Positions 1 to 10,917 of a DNA stretch of 64,000 nt are shown here, piece after piece. A program made the translations under genes and the position numbers. The notes under the pieces are model-generated. The model searched no databases. It was not told the DNA's origin and worked only from the letters and a program-made list of their open reading frames with translations. This DNA is from Fodinicurvata fenggangensis DSM 21160 (GTDB taxonomy: Bacteria; Pseudomonadota; Alphaproteobacteria; Kiloniellales; DSM-21159), in the NCBI RefSeq assembly GCF_000686045.1, contig NZ_JMLV01000013.1:7501-71500 (forward strand). The letters are read 5' to 3'. The first letter of the stretch is position 1. Each line of letters begins with the position of its first letter.

Positions 1-51
1 AGCTGGCCGTCCGCGCTGAATGCGAAGTGGACGCCGAAAACGTAAAGAAAG

Positions 52-99
52 GGGAAGAGCCTTCCTGCTGAAGGCCCCTCCCCCTCTTCTTCCTGAAAC
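52..99 (-). terminator. Candidate terminator after clpB
   Basis: A GCCTTC/GAAGGC hairpin with a five-base loop (59-75) sits inside longer G-rich/C-rich arms, just past the clpB stop codon. Read on the minus strand it is followed by a weak pyrimidine tail (CCCCTTTCTTT). It could also serve a plus-strand gene lying to the left of the window. Confidence 0.5.
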
Positions 100-114
100 A
101 TCGATGAAAGTGGA

Positions 115-2712
<2,598 letters not shown>

Positions 2713-2821
2713 GTTCAAACTCTCCTCTTCTGCGTCTTATCAAGCCCGCAGATGATTCTGTTGCCTTTTCGCACCCTCTACGGAGGCATGCGCCTTGTCC
2801 GCGGAAATGATCCGCTTGTTC

Positions 2822-2853
2822 GATATATGGTGCGTTGCAAAAACGCCACAAGG
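2822..2853 (-). promoter_or_regulatory. Candidate RpoH (heat-shock) promoter of clpB
   Basis: On the minus strand a CTTG element is followed after 18 bases by CCATATAT, close to the alphaproteobacterial RpoH pattern (CTTG, 17-18 bases, then CYTATnT). It lies about 110 bases before the clpB start, and clpB is a classic RpoH target. This is an inference from the motif and position only. Confidence 0.4.
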
Positions 2854-2864
2854 CTGTCGGGCGA

Positions 2865-2985
2865 GAAAAAAGCCCCCGCAACAGAAAACTGTGCGGGGGC
2901 AGGGTCAGGAGAGATCGATGCCTACGCCCGAGATCGCTCAGGACAAAAAAGCCGGTTCGCGATCGGCCGCAAACAACGATGCGGA
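2865..2985 (-). ncRNA. Candidate small RNA with intrinsic terminator
   Basis: A very strong minus-strand terminator (stem GCCCCCGCA/TGCGGGGGC at 2872-2900, followed by CTTTTTT) has no minus-strand gene ahead of it. Upstream on the same strand are a -35-like TTGCGT (3009-3014) and a -10-like TACTAT (2988-2993) or TATGCT (2985-2990). Together these outline a transcript of about 110-120 nt. A Fur-box-like sequence (3016-3030) adjoins the -35. I do not recognise the RNA family. The alternative is a leader of clpB that terminates early. Confidence 0.4.
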
Positions 2986-3015
2986 GCATAGTAAAGTTAC
3001 CCGGGTGAACGCAAC

Positions 3016-3030
3016 TGCAATTCATTATCA
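3016..3030. promoter_or_regulatory. Fur-box-like site
   Basis: The minus-strand sequence TGATAAT-G-AATTGCA matches the 7-1-7 Fur pattern (TGATAAT-n-ATTATCA) at 7 of 7 positions in the first half and 4 of 7 in the second. It adjoins the -35 of the candidate small RNA and lies about 100 bases before the MOSC gene on the other strand. A fortuitous AT-rich match cannot be excluded. Confidence 0.3.
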
Positions 3031-3120
3031 TACACAGAAAAATTTTCTTTGCCAGCAGGCTTGATCGCCGGAACCGCCAGCGGTTGAATTGGTTCTGCAC
3101 GCTGTCAGCCGGCCGGACTC

Positions 3121-3882
3121 ATGACCATTACCCTTGCCGCCATCAACCGCCATCCAATCAAGGGCCTCAAGGCCCAGAGCCTGGAGTCGGCACGTCTGTC
3201 ACCCAGCAAGGGCCTGATCGGGGATCGCCTCTTTTCCCTGGCCCGGGGCTCTGCGGGATACAGCCTTCCCCGCCAGATGCCGCCGGCGGCCATCAGCATA
3301 CTGGATCTGGAGAACGAGGAACGGCTCGCCAAGCTTGAGGCCCGCTACGACGACGACAGCCAAACCCTGCAGCTTCTGCGCAGCGGACAGGAGCGTCCCC
3401 TGGCCCAGGCACGGGTGGACACCCCACTGGGACGCAGCCTCATCAGCCAGTTCTTTGCGGATTTCCTGGGGGACAGCCGCCGCGGCCTGCCGCGTCTTAT
3501 CGACAGTGAGGAAGCCCTGGGCCCCAGCAACTGGGTCAGCTTGATCAACCTGGCTTCCTTGAAGGACGTTGAACGAGTCGCCCGGCAGAAACTCGATCCG
3601 GCACGTCTTCGCGCCAACCTTTGGCTGGAAGGTGCCCAAGCCTGGGAGGAAAGGGAATGGAACGGCTGTCGCTTCCGGCTCGGCGGCGCTGTCCTGCAGG
3701 TCACGGCTCCGCTGGAGTGCTCCGGCAGTGCGAATGTCAATCCGCGCGAAGCGCAGCGTGACATCAACCTGCCTCTGCTGATGCGCAAGGGCTTCATGCA
3801 TCAACAGGTGGGGGTGCAGCTCACCGTCCTGGAAGGCGGGCGTATCCAGCAGGGCGATCGCCTGCAGCCCTTCACCCAATAA
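3121..3882 (+). CDS. MOSC domain-containing protein
   Basis: The 253-residue protein has an N-terminal beta-barrel segment beginning with INRHPIKGLKAQSL and a C-terminal MOSC (molybdenum cofactor sulfurase C-terminal) domain. A cysteine lies in the stretch LECSGSANVNP, where MOSC proteins carry their conserved Cys followed by an NP turn. Relatives bind the molybdenum cofactor or transfer sulfur, and some act in N-hydroxylated compound reduction; the substrate of this one is unknown. The gene stands alone and points toward a shared terminator with the DUF4167 gene. The ribosome binding site before the ATG is weak (GGAC), but no better start is visible. Confidence 0.85.
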   Translation: MTITLAAINRHPIKGLKAQSLESARLSPSKGLIGDRLFSLARGSAGYSLPRQMPPAAISILDLENEERLAKLEARYDDDSQTLQLLRSGQERPLAQARVDTPLGRSLISQFFADFLGDSRRGLPRLIDSEEALGPSNWVSLINLASLKDVERVARQKLDPARLRANLWLEGAQAWEEREWNGCRFRLGGAVLQVTAPLECSGSANVNPREAQRDINLPLLMRKGFMHQQVGVQLTVLEGGRIQQGDRLQPFTQ

Positions 3883-3920
3883 GCGCCCCGACAACCCTTC
3901 GCCGCAACTGTCGCGCAATC

Positions 3921-3958
3921 AAAAAAGGCCGTTCCACCTGTCGGCGGAACGGCCCTTT
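3921..3958. terminator. Bidirectional terminator between the MOSC and DUF4167 genes
   Basis: A GGCCGTTCC/GGAACGGCC stem is flanked by six A on its left and by CTTT on its right, so it can stop both converging transcripts. The U-run is stronger for the minus strand. Confidence 0.8.
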
Positions 3959-3982
3959 GAAAGGATTGAACAGACAGTTCTA

Positions 3983-4933
3983 TCAGGAGGTCACGAGACC
4001 GGAATCCCCACTGGGCTCCTCGCTCTTGCTCGTCCGCCGGCGGCGTGCCTTGGGCCGTTCGGCCTGCTGGTCCCCGCCTTGACCGCTGTTGTCCGTGTCC
4101 TGTTTGTCTTTGTTCTCTTCCCGCGGCGGTTCACCCAGGATCTTCAACAAACCGGCGTCTTCATCATTGCCGCTGTCCGACTTGGCTGTCTCCGCGTTGC
4201 CGGAGTCAGCAGAGGCTTCGGGCTTCTTGCGAGGACGGCCGCGCCGCGCTCCCGTACCAGCGCTGGACCTACCCGACTTCTCACTGCCGGTCTTTTCGTT
4301 CGCAGGGTCCTGGCTGTCTGCCTGCGTATTGTCGCCCGCTGTCTGGTGGTTGGGTGCCTGATTGGCCTCATCGGCATTGTCAGAGCTGTTGCTCCGGCTT
4401 CTGGCAGCAGGCTTGCGCCGTGGCCGTGCAGGACTGTCACTGACAGGGGCCTCGTCCGACTGACCCGAACCGGCCTGGCCATCATCACCGGAGCTATCCG
4501 CAGCACCCTCCTCCTGCGCAGCGTTTGCTGCTCGTTCGGAACGGCTGCGTCCATTGCCGCGGCGATTGCCGTTGCGTCCACCACCATTATCCTGGTTGTC
4601 GCGCGTGTCTCCCTGGTCAGACTCTCCGTCCCCATAGTCCGCGTCGTCATTGTTGTTCTGACGCGGCTGGGTGCGTTGCTGACCCGGATCCATGCTTTCA
4701 TTCAGGATTCGGTAGTAGTGCTCGGCATGCTGCTGGAAGGATTCAGCAAGCACGCGGTCCCCCGCCATCTGGGTGTCCCGAGCCAGCTGGGAATACTTCT
4801 CGTAGACCTGAGTGGGGTTGCCCCGCACACGGCCTTCCGGCCCTGTGCTTTCAAAGGTCTGTGCGCGAAGCGGCACATTGGAGCGGCGCCCGGAGCGTCC
4901 GCGGCCCCGCCGTTGATTGTTACCTTGTCTCAT
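3983..4933 (-). CDS. DUF4167 domain-containing protein
   Basis: The N-terminal 85 residues match the DUF4167 family, which is confined to alphaproteobacteria: a basic Arg/Gly-rich start (MRQGNNQRRGRGRSGRR) followed by the conserved helical block around YEKYSQLARDTQMAGDR and QHAEHYYRIL. The remaining 230 residues are low-complexity, rich in Asp, Asn, Gln, Ser and Gly with scattered Arg/Lys patches, and probably disordered. The basic ends suggest nucleic-acid binding, but no function is established. It lies downstream of prmC on the same strand after a 212-base gap, as in many alphaproteobacteria where prfA-prmC-DUF4167-clpB run together. Length of the tail varies widely in the family. Confidence 0.88.
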   Translation of the reverse strand: MRQGNNQRRGRGRSGRRSNVPLRAQTFESTGPEGRVRGNPTQVYEKYSQLARDTQMAGDRVLAESFQQHAEHYYRILNESMDPGQQRTQPRQNNNDDADYGDGESDQGDTRDNQDNGGGRNGNRRGNGRSRSERAANAAQEEGAADSSGDDGQAGSGQSDEAPVSDSPARPRRKPAARSRSNSSDNADEANQAPNHQTAGDNTQADSQDPANEKTGSEKSGRSSAGTGARRGRPRKKPEASADSGNAETAKSDSGNDEDAGLLKILGEPPREENKDKQDTDNSGQGGDQQAERPKARRRRTSKSEEPSGDSGLVTS

Positions 4934-5145
4934 CGATGCGTTACGTCACATGTCGGATATTGTTTTTGCACGAGCGGATCATTCATTCCCGATGTTCTCG
5001 ACAATCCGGGAAAGACAGTTCAACTCTGATGTCTATTGAACGTCTCGGGATTATTACCCTGATGCTCGGCGCCTCGGCGCCGGACCCGATCAGCTTCGAC
5101 AACACACTATCGCCCTCGTCCCGACTTTCCAACCTTTTTTTCTCC

Positions 5146-6006
5146 TTATTCCTTAGATGCGAAAGCCGACAGCAACAGGCAGCGCGGATGGCCTGCAAGA
5201 TCTGTCAGCAATTCGACCGAACCGGCCCCCACTGCATGGAACAGCTCGGACACGACATCCGCCTGTTCATGGCCAATTTCAAGAGCCATTATCCCCTTTG
5301 AGTCAAGCAGTCCCGGCAGCTGTCGCGCAAGTACGCGATAGGCCGCAAGCCCATCCGCCCCCGAAAAAAGCGCGCCGGGCGGGTCATGCTCGACCACGGC
5401 GTCCGACAGGTCACGCCGCTCACCTTCTGCAATATAGGGTGGATTGCAGACGATCAGGTCGAAGCGGCCTTTCAGGCTCGCTCCCCAATCGGCACAGAAG
5501 AAGTGGCTGCGCACCGCCAGGCCCAGACGCTGGGCGTTGCGCTTCGCCACCTGCAGGGCTTCCGGGCTTTGATCCGTCCCCACACCCCATGCCTGCGGCA
5601 GTTCATGCAGGAGGGACAGCAGCAGACATCCGCTGCCCGTGCCCAGATCCAGGATGGATAGCTCAGCCCGGTCGCCGTTCAAGCGGGCTAGAACGCCCTC
5701 GACCAGGGTTTCGCTGTCAGGGCGCGGGTCAAGTACGTCGGGCGTGATCTCGAAATCCAGGGACCAGAACTCTCGCCGGCCCAGGATGCGCGAGAGCGGC
5801 TCGCCGCGCACCCGGCGCGCCAAGGCGGCATCGAAGTGTTCATGATGAGCCGACTCCACTTCCTGCTCGGGATAGGCCAGCAAGTGACCGGGGGGCAATC
5901 CCATTACGCCGGCCAGCAACAGGCGGGCTTCACGGCGCGGACTGTCCAGCCCGGCCTGCCGCAGCTCCCGTACGGCCTTGTCCAGCAGGATACCTGCGCG
6001 TGTCAC
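5146..6006 (-). CDS. prmC: Release factor glutamine methyltransferase PrmC
   Basis: PrmC methylates the glutamine of the GGQ motif in release factors 1 and 2, raising termination efficiency. The 286-residue protein has an N-terminal helical substrate-binding domain, the SAM-binding motif DLGTGSG at 120-126 and the signature NPPY at 188-191. The start is a GTG that overlaps the prfA stop as GTGA, so the two genes are translationally coupled; its substrate RF1 is the gene directly upstream. Family assignment and length are typical. Confidence 0.96.
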   Translation of the reverse strand: MTRAGILLDKAVRELRQAGLDSPRREARLLLAGVMGLPPGHLLAYPEQEVESAHHEHFDAALARRVRGEPLSRILGRREFWSLDFEITPDVLDPRPDSETLVEGVLARLNGDRAELSILDLGTGSGCLLLSLLHELPQAWGVGTDQSPEALQVAKRNAQRLGLAVRSHFFCADWGASLKGRFDLIVCNPPYIAEGERRDLSDAVVEHDPPGALFSGADGLAAYRVLARQLPGLLDSKGIMALEIGHEQADVVSELFHAVGAGSVELLTDLAGHPRCLLLSAFASKE

Positions 6007-7079
6007 TGGAAGTCGGCCAGCCGGGCCGCCTGATCCTCGTGGATCAAGGAATCGATCACTTCGCCCAGGGCCTCCCCCGTAATGACCTTCTCCAGCTTGT
6101 AGAGGGTCAGATTGATGCGGTGATCGGTCACGCGCCCCTGTGGGAAGTTGTAGGTACGGATCCGTTCCGAGCGGTCACCGGAACCAACCTGCTGTCTTCG
6201 GTCCGCCGCCTCGGCATCCTGCTGTTCCTTGCGCATCTCGTCATAGAGCCTGGCGCGCAGGACCTTCATGGCCTTGAGACGATTCTTGTGCTGGGATTTC
6301 TCGTCCTGGCACTGCACCACGATGCCGCTGGGCATGTGCGTGATGCGCACGGCCGAATCCGTCGTGTTCACATGCTGGCCGCCGGCCCCCTGCGAGCGAT
6401 AGGTGTCCACGCGCAAGTCCTTGTCCTCGATCTGCACGTCCACCTCCTCGGCCTCGGGCAGGACCGCAACGGTCGCAGCCGAGGTGTGAATGCGCCCGCC
6501 CGACTCGGTCACCGGTACGCGCTGCACGCGATGCACGCCGGATTCGAATTTCAGCCGGCTGTAGACATTCTGGCCGGAAATCGAGGCACTGGCTTCTTTC
6601 AGGCCACCGATCTCGGTTTCCGTATAGTCGAGGGTCTCGAATCGCCAGCCCTGGCCTTCGGCATAACGCTGATACATGCGGAAGAGTTCACCCGCGAACA
6701 GCGCCGCCTCGTCCCCCCCTGTTCCGGCGCGCACCTCAAGGATGACGTTGCGATTGTCATCGGCATCCTTGGGCACAAGCATCAACATAAGTTCATGCTC
6801 CGCCTGTTCGATGGCTTCGCGCAGCGCCTGGTATTCCTGCTCGGCCAGATCGCGCATCTCGCGTTCAGCCTCTGTATCCTGCCGCAGGCTCTCCAGGTCA
6901 GACAGCTCCTGTCGCTGGGCCTCCAGACTGTCCAGCTTTTCCACGAGCGGCGTCAACTCGTGAAACTCGCGCAACAGCTTCGTGTAGGCCTCGGATCCGG
7001 GGTCGGGATGGTCGCTCAGCAGGGCGGTCAGCTCGCGATGGCGGGCGGCGACCTGCTTTAGATTCTCGTCCAGTTTCAC
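6003..7079 (-). CDS. prfA: Peptide chain release factor 1
   Basis: RF1 recognises UAA and UAG stop codons on the ribosome and triggers peptide release. The 358-residue protein has an N-terminal coiled-coil domain, the RF1 codon-recognition tripeptide P-V-T at 189-191 and the catalytic GGQ at 233-235, whose Gln is the PrmC target. It starts with GTG and overlaps the hemA stop codon as GTGA, and its own stop overlaps the prmC start. The order hemA-prfA-prmC is the one known from gammaproteobacteria. Confidence 0.97.
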   Translation of the reverse strand: MKLDENLKQVAARHRELTALLSDHPDPGSEAYTKLLREFHELTPLVEKLDSLEAQRQELSDLESLRQDTEAEREMRDLAEQEYQALREAIEQAEHELMLMLVPKDADDNRNVILEVRAGTGGDEAALFAGELFRMYQRYAEGQGWRFETLDYTETEIGGLKEASASISGQNVYSRLKFESGVHRVQRVPVTESGGRIHTSAATVAVLPEAEEVDVQIEDKDLRVDTYRSQGAGGQHVNTTDSAVRITHMPSGIVVQCQDEKSQHKNRLKAMKVLRARLYDEMRKEQQDAEAADRRQQVGSGDRSERIRTYNFPQGRVTDHRINLTLYKLEKVITGEALGEVIDSLIHEDQAARLADFQ

Positions 7080-8338
7080 CTGTCGTTCTTCCCCTTTCCG
7101 GTGTCGATCCGGAAAAGCCGTTCCAGAAATTGCTCGGCCTCCGCCTGCGCATCCGGGCTTTCGGAAGACATCTCCCTCAGCGTCCGGGTGGGCTCATGCA
7201 GAAGCCGGTTCAGCAACAAGCGCGTTGCGGCTTCTGCGTCAAGCTTTCCGTCAGCCAGGACTTCGGCCCTGAGGTCCTCGCAATGCCGGCGCAAGGCAAC
7301 CAGCGGTGAATCCGCACCTCCAAGCTGACCCTCCCGGCAGAAGCTGTCCAGTTCCTCGGCAAGGATCCCCCAGGCCCGGCCGGCCGCTTCCTCGCGGGCC
7401 TGCTGGCCTGCCCGGGCGCGATGCTCAAGGTCCTGCAAGTCATAGACAAACGCCCCGTCCACCTCGTTGACGTCCGGCTCTATATCACGCGGCACACCTG
7501 TATCCAGGAACAGCAACGGCCGGCGGCGGCGCTGCTTCAGCAATCTTTCCGCCTGCCCCCGATCCATCAGGAACTGGCCACTGCCATGAGCCAGCAACAG
7601 GATGTCGACCCGGTCCAGATGATTTTCCCAGTCCGTCCAATCCAGGTAATGCCCGCCCAGGCGCTCTGCCGCAGCCCTGGCCAGGGCCGGCCTGCGCTGA
7701 ACCACCTGGATGTTCTCCAGGCCAGCCGACCGGAATTCCGCCGCCAGGACCTCGCCCATCTCGCCCGAGCCCACCAGCAGAAGGCGGCACGACTCCAGGC
7801 GCCCATGCAGGTCCCGGGCGACACGCAGGGCCGAGGCCGCAAGAGTCGCCGGGCGTTGAGCCAGGCTGGTCTCGCTGCGCACGCGCTTGGCCAGCCGGTA
7901 GGCCGCCTGCATGACACGGTCCAGGCGTGGACCGCTCAACCCCAAGGCCTCGGATTGACGATGGCTTTCCTTCACCTGCCCCAGGACATGGGGTTCCCCC
8001 AGGACCTGGCTTTCAAGGGCAGCCGTCACGGCAAAGAAGTGATGCAGGGCATCCGTTCCCCTCAGGCTGTACGCGCTTGAGCGGACCACATCCCCCGACA
8101 CACCGATCCAGTCGGCCATCCTGGACAACAGGCTGTCCTCCAGTGACTCAGCGGAATCGGAGACGGCCAGAACCTCCAGCCTGTCGCAGGTGGACAGCAG
8201 CAAGACCTGTTGAAATCCAAGCTCGGCAAGATCCGCCAGGCCGCGTTGGCGCTGCGCGCTTTCCAGGAACAGCTGTTCGCGCAGCGCGCCGCTGACACAG
8301 CGATGGCTCAGGCCATAAAGGATCAGGTCATTCGGCAT
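7076..8338 (-). CDS. hemA: Glutamyl-tRNA reductase
   Basis: The enzyme reduces the glutamate on charged tRNA-Glu to glutamate-1-semialdehyde, the first step of the C5 route to haem. The 420-residue protein has the N-terminal GLSHR and LSTCDRLEV motifs with the catalytic Cys51, the [13 protein letters not shown] block, a Rossmann NADPH domain ([10 protein letters not shown]) and the C-terminal helical dimerisation domain. ATG at 8338 follows GAGCGG. The gene overlaps prfA by four bases and follows hisS by 48. Most alphaproteobacteria make aminolevulinate with ALA synthase (also called HemA), so finding a complete glutamyl-tRNA reductase is unusual. All key residues are present, so it looks functional. 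Confidence 0.95.
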   Translation of the reverse strand: MPNDLILYGLSHRCVSGALREQLFLESAQRQRGLADLAELGFQQVLLLSTCDRLEVLAVSDSAESLEDSLLSRMADWIGVSGDVVRSSAYSLRGTDALHHFFAVTAALESQVLGEPHVLGQVKESHRQSEALGLSGPRLDRVMQAAYRLAKRVRSETSLAQRPATLAASALRVARDLHGRLESCRLLLVGSGEMGEVLAAEFRSAGLENIQVVQRRPALARAAAERLGGHYLDWTDWENHLDRVDILLLAHGSGQFLMDRGQAERLLKQRRRRPLLFLDTGVPRDIEPDVNEVDGAFVYDLQDLEHRARAGQQAREEAAGRAWGILAEELDSFCREGQLGGADSPLVALRRHCEDLRAEVLADGKLDAEAATRLLLNRLLHEPTRTLREMSSESPDAQAEAEQFLERLFRIDTGKGKNDR

Positions 8339-8386
8339 CCGCTCATGCTAGCAGAAAAACTGCCACACCATCATGCCGGGCCGCGC

Positions 8387-9631
8387 TCAGTAGAGTGTGT
8401 CCAGACGCGCGGGCAAGGCATCCAACGCCAGCGTTTCCTGTTCGCCACTGTCCAGATCGCGCAAGGTGACCTGGCCGGCCTTCAATTCATCGTCCCCCAT
8501 CATGACGGCGGCACGGGCATGCATCTGGTTGGCCCGCTTCATCCGCTTCTTGAGGTTGCCCGAATAGCCCAAATCGACCACGTATCCGCGATGCCTCAAC
8601 TCCTGGGTCAGCTTCAGGGCCTGGTCCGCGGCAGCTTCGCCCACAGGGATCACGGCCACGGCGCGCGGTGCCGGCGAGACATCCTGGACCAGCATGGCCA
8701 GGCGCTCGATACCGGCGGCCCAGCCAATGCCCGGCGTTGCAGGCCCCCCCATGGTTTCGATCAAGCCGTCATAGCGCCCGCCCGCCAACACGGCACTCTG
8801 AGCACCAAGGCGGTCGCTGGTGAACTCGAAGGCCGTGTGGGTGTAGTAATCCAGCCCGCGGACGAGCCGGCTGTTCAGTTGGTAGGGGATGCCCAGTTCA
8901 TCCAGGCCGCGCCGCACCTCGGCAAAGAAGTTCTGGCTGGTTTCATTCAAATAGTCCTCGAAGGCCGGTGCGCCCTCGACAACCTTGCGGTCGCCTTCGT
9001 CCTTGGAATCCAGGATGCGCAGGGGATTGCGCGTCAGGCGCGCGCGGCTGTCCTCACTCAGGCTGGTTTCATGCTGCTCGAAATAGCTGACCAGCGCCGC
9101 ACGATAGGCCGTGCGGCTTTCGGGATCGCCCAACGTGTTCAGCTCGAGTACGGTATCCTGGAGAATACCCAGCTCCTGCAGGATGTGCCTGCCGACCGCA
9201 ATCACCTCGATATCCGCCTGGGGCTGTGGCGCCCCCAGCAACTCGACACCGATCTGGTGGAACTGACGCTGGCGCCCCTTCTGCGGACGCTCGTGCCGGA
9301 ACATCGGTCCGGCATAGAAATACTTGAGCGGCAGGTTCTGGTGCAGTCCATTGGAAATGAGCGCACGCGCCACCCCGGCCGTATTTTCTGGGCGCAGTGT
9401 GATCTCCTCGCCTTCCTTCAGCGAGAAGCTGTACATCTCCTTGGTCACAATATCCGAGGTATCGCCCAGCGTCCGCTTAAAGACGTCGGTGAACTCGAAC
9501 ACCGGGGTCGCGATTTCCTCGAAGCCGTAGCGTTCGGCTATGCCCCGCGCACGTTCAATCACGGCGCGATGGCGGCGCATCTCCTCGGGCAAAAGATCAT
9601 GGGTTCCGCGTACAGGCTGCAGGGTCGACAC
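8387..9631 (-). CDS. hisS: Histidyl-tRNA synthetase
   Basis: This class II synthetase charges tRNA-His. The N-terminus LQPVRGTHDLLPEE is typical. Motif 2 reads FYAGPMFRHERPQKGR, the histidine-binding loops LVRGLDYYT and GGRYDGL are present, motif 3 is GIGWAAGIERL, and an anticodon-binding domain ends the protein. I place the start at GTG 9631 (414 residues), preceded by AGGAAC. A longer frame reaching 9814 would overlap ispG by over 100 bases and adds a low-quality N-terminus not found in the family. It lies between ispG and hemA on the same strand, probably in one transcript. Confidence 0.96.
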   Translation of the reverse strand: MSTLQPVRGTHDLLPEEMRRHRAVIERARGIAERYGFEEIATPVFEFTDVFKRTLGDTSDIVTKEMYSFSLKEGEEITLRPENTAGVARALISNGLHQNLPLKYFYAGPMFRHERPQKGRQRQFHQIGVELLGAPQPQADIEVIAVGRHILQELGILQDTVLELNTLGDPESRTAYRAALVSYFEQHETSLSEDSRARLTRNPLRILDSKDEGDRKVVEGAPAFEDYLNETSQNFFAEVRRGLDELGIPYQLNSRLVRGLDYYTHTAFEFTSDRLGAQSAVLAGGRYDGLIETMGGPATPGIGWAAGIERLAMLVQDVSPAPRAVAVIPVGEAAADQALKLTQELRHRGYVVDLGYSGNLKKRMKRANQMHARAAVMMGDDELKAGQVTLRDLDSGEQETLALDALPARLDTLY

Positions 9632-9692
9632 GTTCTTGTTCCTGATTTCCGTCGATGGGGTCCGGGATGGTCCTGCCGAAAACAGGCAGGCG

Positions 9693-10811
9693 TTACTCGG
9701 CAGCGGCCTGCTGCTTGCTCGCCTCGATCTCGGCGGCCTTCTTTTCCACCAGCTCGACCAGATGGTCAACGATATCGCCATCCTTGAGGCGATGATCGGG
9801 CAGCCCCTGGACATAGACCTGGTGCGTGCCGCGCCCGCCCCCGGTGAAACCGATGTCGGTCATGGTGGCCTCACCCGGGCCATTCACCACACAGCCGATC
9901 ACCGAGACGGTCATGGGCGTGGTGATATGGGACAGCCGCTCCTCAAGGACCTCGACCGTCTTGATGACATCGAACTGCTGACGCGCACAGGACGGACAGG
10001 AAATCACGTTGACGCCCCTGTGACGCAGGTTCAGGGACTTCAGAATCTCGAAGCCGACCCTGACCTCCTCCACAGGATCGGCGGAGAGGGAAACCCGCAG
10101 CGTATCGCCTATGCCGGACCAGAGCAGCATGCCCAACCCGACCGACGACTTGACCGTACCACTGCGCAGGCCGCCCGCCTCGGTGATCCCGATATGCAAC
10201 GGGGCATCGGTGGCTTCGGCCAGCTGCTGATAAGCTGCAACGGCCAGGAAGTTGTCCGAGGCCTTGCAGGAGATCTTGAACTCCAGGAAGTCCTCATCCT
10301 CCAGTGCCTTGGCATGATTGAGCGCGCTTTCCACCATCGCCTCGGGACAAGGCTCGCCATAGCGCTCCAAAAGGGAACGTTCCAGGGAACCGGCATTCAC
10401 GCCGATGCGAATGGAACAGCCGTTGTCACGTGCCGCGCGCACGACTTCCCGCACACGCTCCTGGGAGCCGATGTTGCCGGGATTGAAGCGCAGGCAGGCT
10501 GCCCCGTTTTCCGCCGCCTCGATGGCGCGTTTGTAGTGGAAATGGATGTCGGCAACGATGGGCACCGTTACCTCGGGCACGATCTCGCTTAGGGCGGCGG
10601 AGGAGTCCGCGTCGGGACAGGACACTCGCACGATATCTGCACCGGCCACTTCCATTTGGCGGATTTGCTCGATCGTTGCCGCCACATCGGTGGTGGCCGT
10701 GTTTGTCATCGACTGAACGGTAATGGGGGCATCCCCACCCACCGGCACTCTGCCAACGTGGATCTGGCGGGACTTGCGTCTGTAGATATCGCGATAGGGC
10801 CGCACGCTCAT
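9693..10811 (-). CDS. ispG: 4-hydroxy-3-methylbut-2-enyl diphosphate synthase
   Basis: IspG (GcpE) is the iron-sulfur enzyme that converts methylerythritol cyclodiphosphate to HMBPP in the non-mevalonate isoprenoid pathway. The 372-residue protein is the two-domain bacterial form: a TIM barrel (VQSMTNT near the start) and a C-terminal domain with the [4Fe-4S] ligands in ISCPSCAR and [15 protein letters not shown] at 10811 is preceded by GGAG with a somewhat long spacing. It sits between the RodZ-like gene and hisS, both on the same strand. Confidence 0.97.
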   Translation of the reverse strand: MSVRPYRDIYRRKSRQIHVGRVPVGGDAPITVQSMTNTATTDVAATIEQIRQMEVAGADIVRVSCPDADSSAALSEIVPEVTVPIVADIHFHYKRAIEAAENGAACLRFNPGNIGSQERVREVVRAARDNGCSIRIGVNAGSLERSLLERYGEPCPEAMVESALNHAKALEDEDFLEFKISCKASDNFLAVAAYQQLAEATDAPLHIGITEAGGLRSGTVKSSVGLGMLLWSGIGDTLRVSLSADPVEEVRVGFEILKSLNLRHRGVNVISCPSCARQQFDVIKTVEVLEERLSHITTPMTVSVIGCVVNGPGEATMTDIGFTGGGRGTHQVYVQGLPDHRLKDGDIVDHLVELVEKKAAEIEASKQQAAAE

Positions 10812-10917
10812 GACTGGCCGGCTCCTTAGGCTATCAGGGCAGAAGACATCATGCCTGCAAGATGCTCTTCTGCCGCATGGACTTCAAGGCCGCCGCCCCT
10901 TGCAGGGCGGCCAGCAC

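Noticed and set aside
1-75. Possible end of a plus-strand gene entering from the left
   Set aside because: Two frames stay open (stops at 43-45 and about 72-74) and neither can be preferred on so few codons.
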